A stretch of DNA of 5,303 bases from Lachnospiraceae bacterium (GTDB taxonomy: Bacteria; Bacillota; Clostridia; Lachnospirales; Lachnospiraceae), in assembly GCA_021199395.1 (NCBI GenBank), contig JAJQIE010000201.1, positions 1-5,303 of the forward strand. The letters are read 5' to 3'. Below, piece after piece: positions 5,241 through 5,303 of the stretch. The position numbers were made by a program, and so were the translations under genes. A model generated the notes under the pieces. That model ran no database searches. It was not told where the DNA came from and saw only the letters and a list, made by a program, of their open reading frames with translations. Within the stretch, counting starts at the first letter, position 1. Each line of letters opens with the position of its first letter.

Positions 5241-5303
5241 GATTCACCTGCTCTGTCCGTTTTCCCAGCAGAAAATATGGAAAGGACACTCTCCCATCCA
5301 GAC
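5241..5303 (-). other. Unresolved right edge upstream of the pseudouridine synthase gene
   Basis: All three minus-strand frames are open from the edge to near the ATG at 5240. One frame stops with a TGA that shares the ATGA start (5237-5239), and another stops at 5244-5246. Either could be the end of an upstream gene cotranscribed with the pseudouridine synthase, but 63 bases are too few to decide. The only clear site is the AGGTGA ribosome binding site at about 5244-5249. I see no good promoter. Confidence 0.25.

Noticed and set aside
5250..5262. GGACAGAGC upstream of the pseudouridine synthase as a second copy of the recU palindrome half-site
   Set aside because: Only one arm is present, with no matching second arm, and another partial copy (CGGACAGA) occurs inside the same gene. 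It is best read as chance.
5277..5303. Start of a plus-strand gene at ATG 5277
   Set aside because: Only nine codons are visible and no ribosome binding site precedes the ATG.

Overview
The window looks like chromosomal DNA from a moderately GC-rich member of the Firmicutes, most likely Clostridia and possibly Lachnospiraceae. This rests on the RecU-type Holliday junction resolvase, which is restricted to Firmicutes and Mollicutes, the pairing of an ECF sigma factor with a DUF4179-type membrane protein, the strong GGAGG-class ribosome binding sites, and the sigma-A-like promoters. No 16S or other direct taxonomic marker is present, so this is inference. I see no tRNA, rRNA, CRISPR array, insertion sequence or other mobile element.

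Layout from left to right. (1) 1-1197, minus strand: a GAF domain fused to a LolD/MacB-type ABC ATPase. The start is inside the window and the C-terminal end runs off the left edge. It has an extended -10 promoter and a palindromic leader. (2) 1363-1914, minus strand: recU, with a near-consensus promoter at 1974-2002 and an 8+8 inverted repeat over the expected transcription start. (3) 1915-2146: a divergent control region between recU and the sigma operon, with a second palindrome just before the sigma gene's ribosome binding site. (4) 2147-2647 and 2708-4126, plus strand: a two-gene operon for an ECF sigma factor and a single-pass membrane protein with a large acidic outer domain, probably its anti-sigma factor and sensor. 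(5) 4065-5240, minus strand: an RluA-family pseudouridine synthase that meets the sigma operon tail to tail, with 62 bp of shared coding DNA and a long unusual linker. (6) 5241-5303: an unresolved right edge.

Working together: the sigma/DUF4179 pair is a self-contained envelope-signalling unit. The membrane protein would hold the sigma factor inactive until its outer domain senses a stress or ligand. The GAF-ABC protein would power a FtsX/MacB-type permease, probably encoded beyond the left edge, and its GAF domain suggests that ATPase activity is gated by a small molecule or redox cue. recU and the pseudouridine synthase are housekeeping genes with no evident link to these. The most unusual points are the GAF-ABC fusion, operator-like palindromes near the starts of three of the four transcription units that begin in the window, the Cys/His-bearing linker in the pseudouridine synthase, and the 62-bp convergent overlap.
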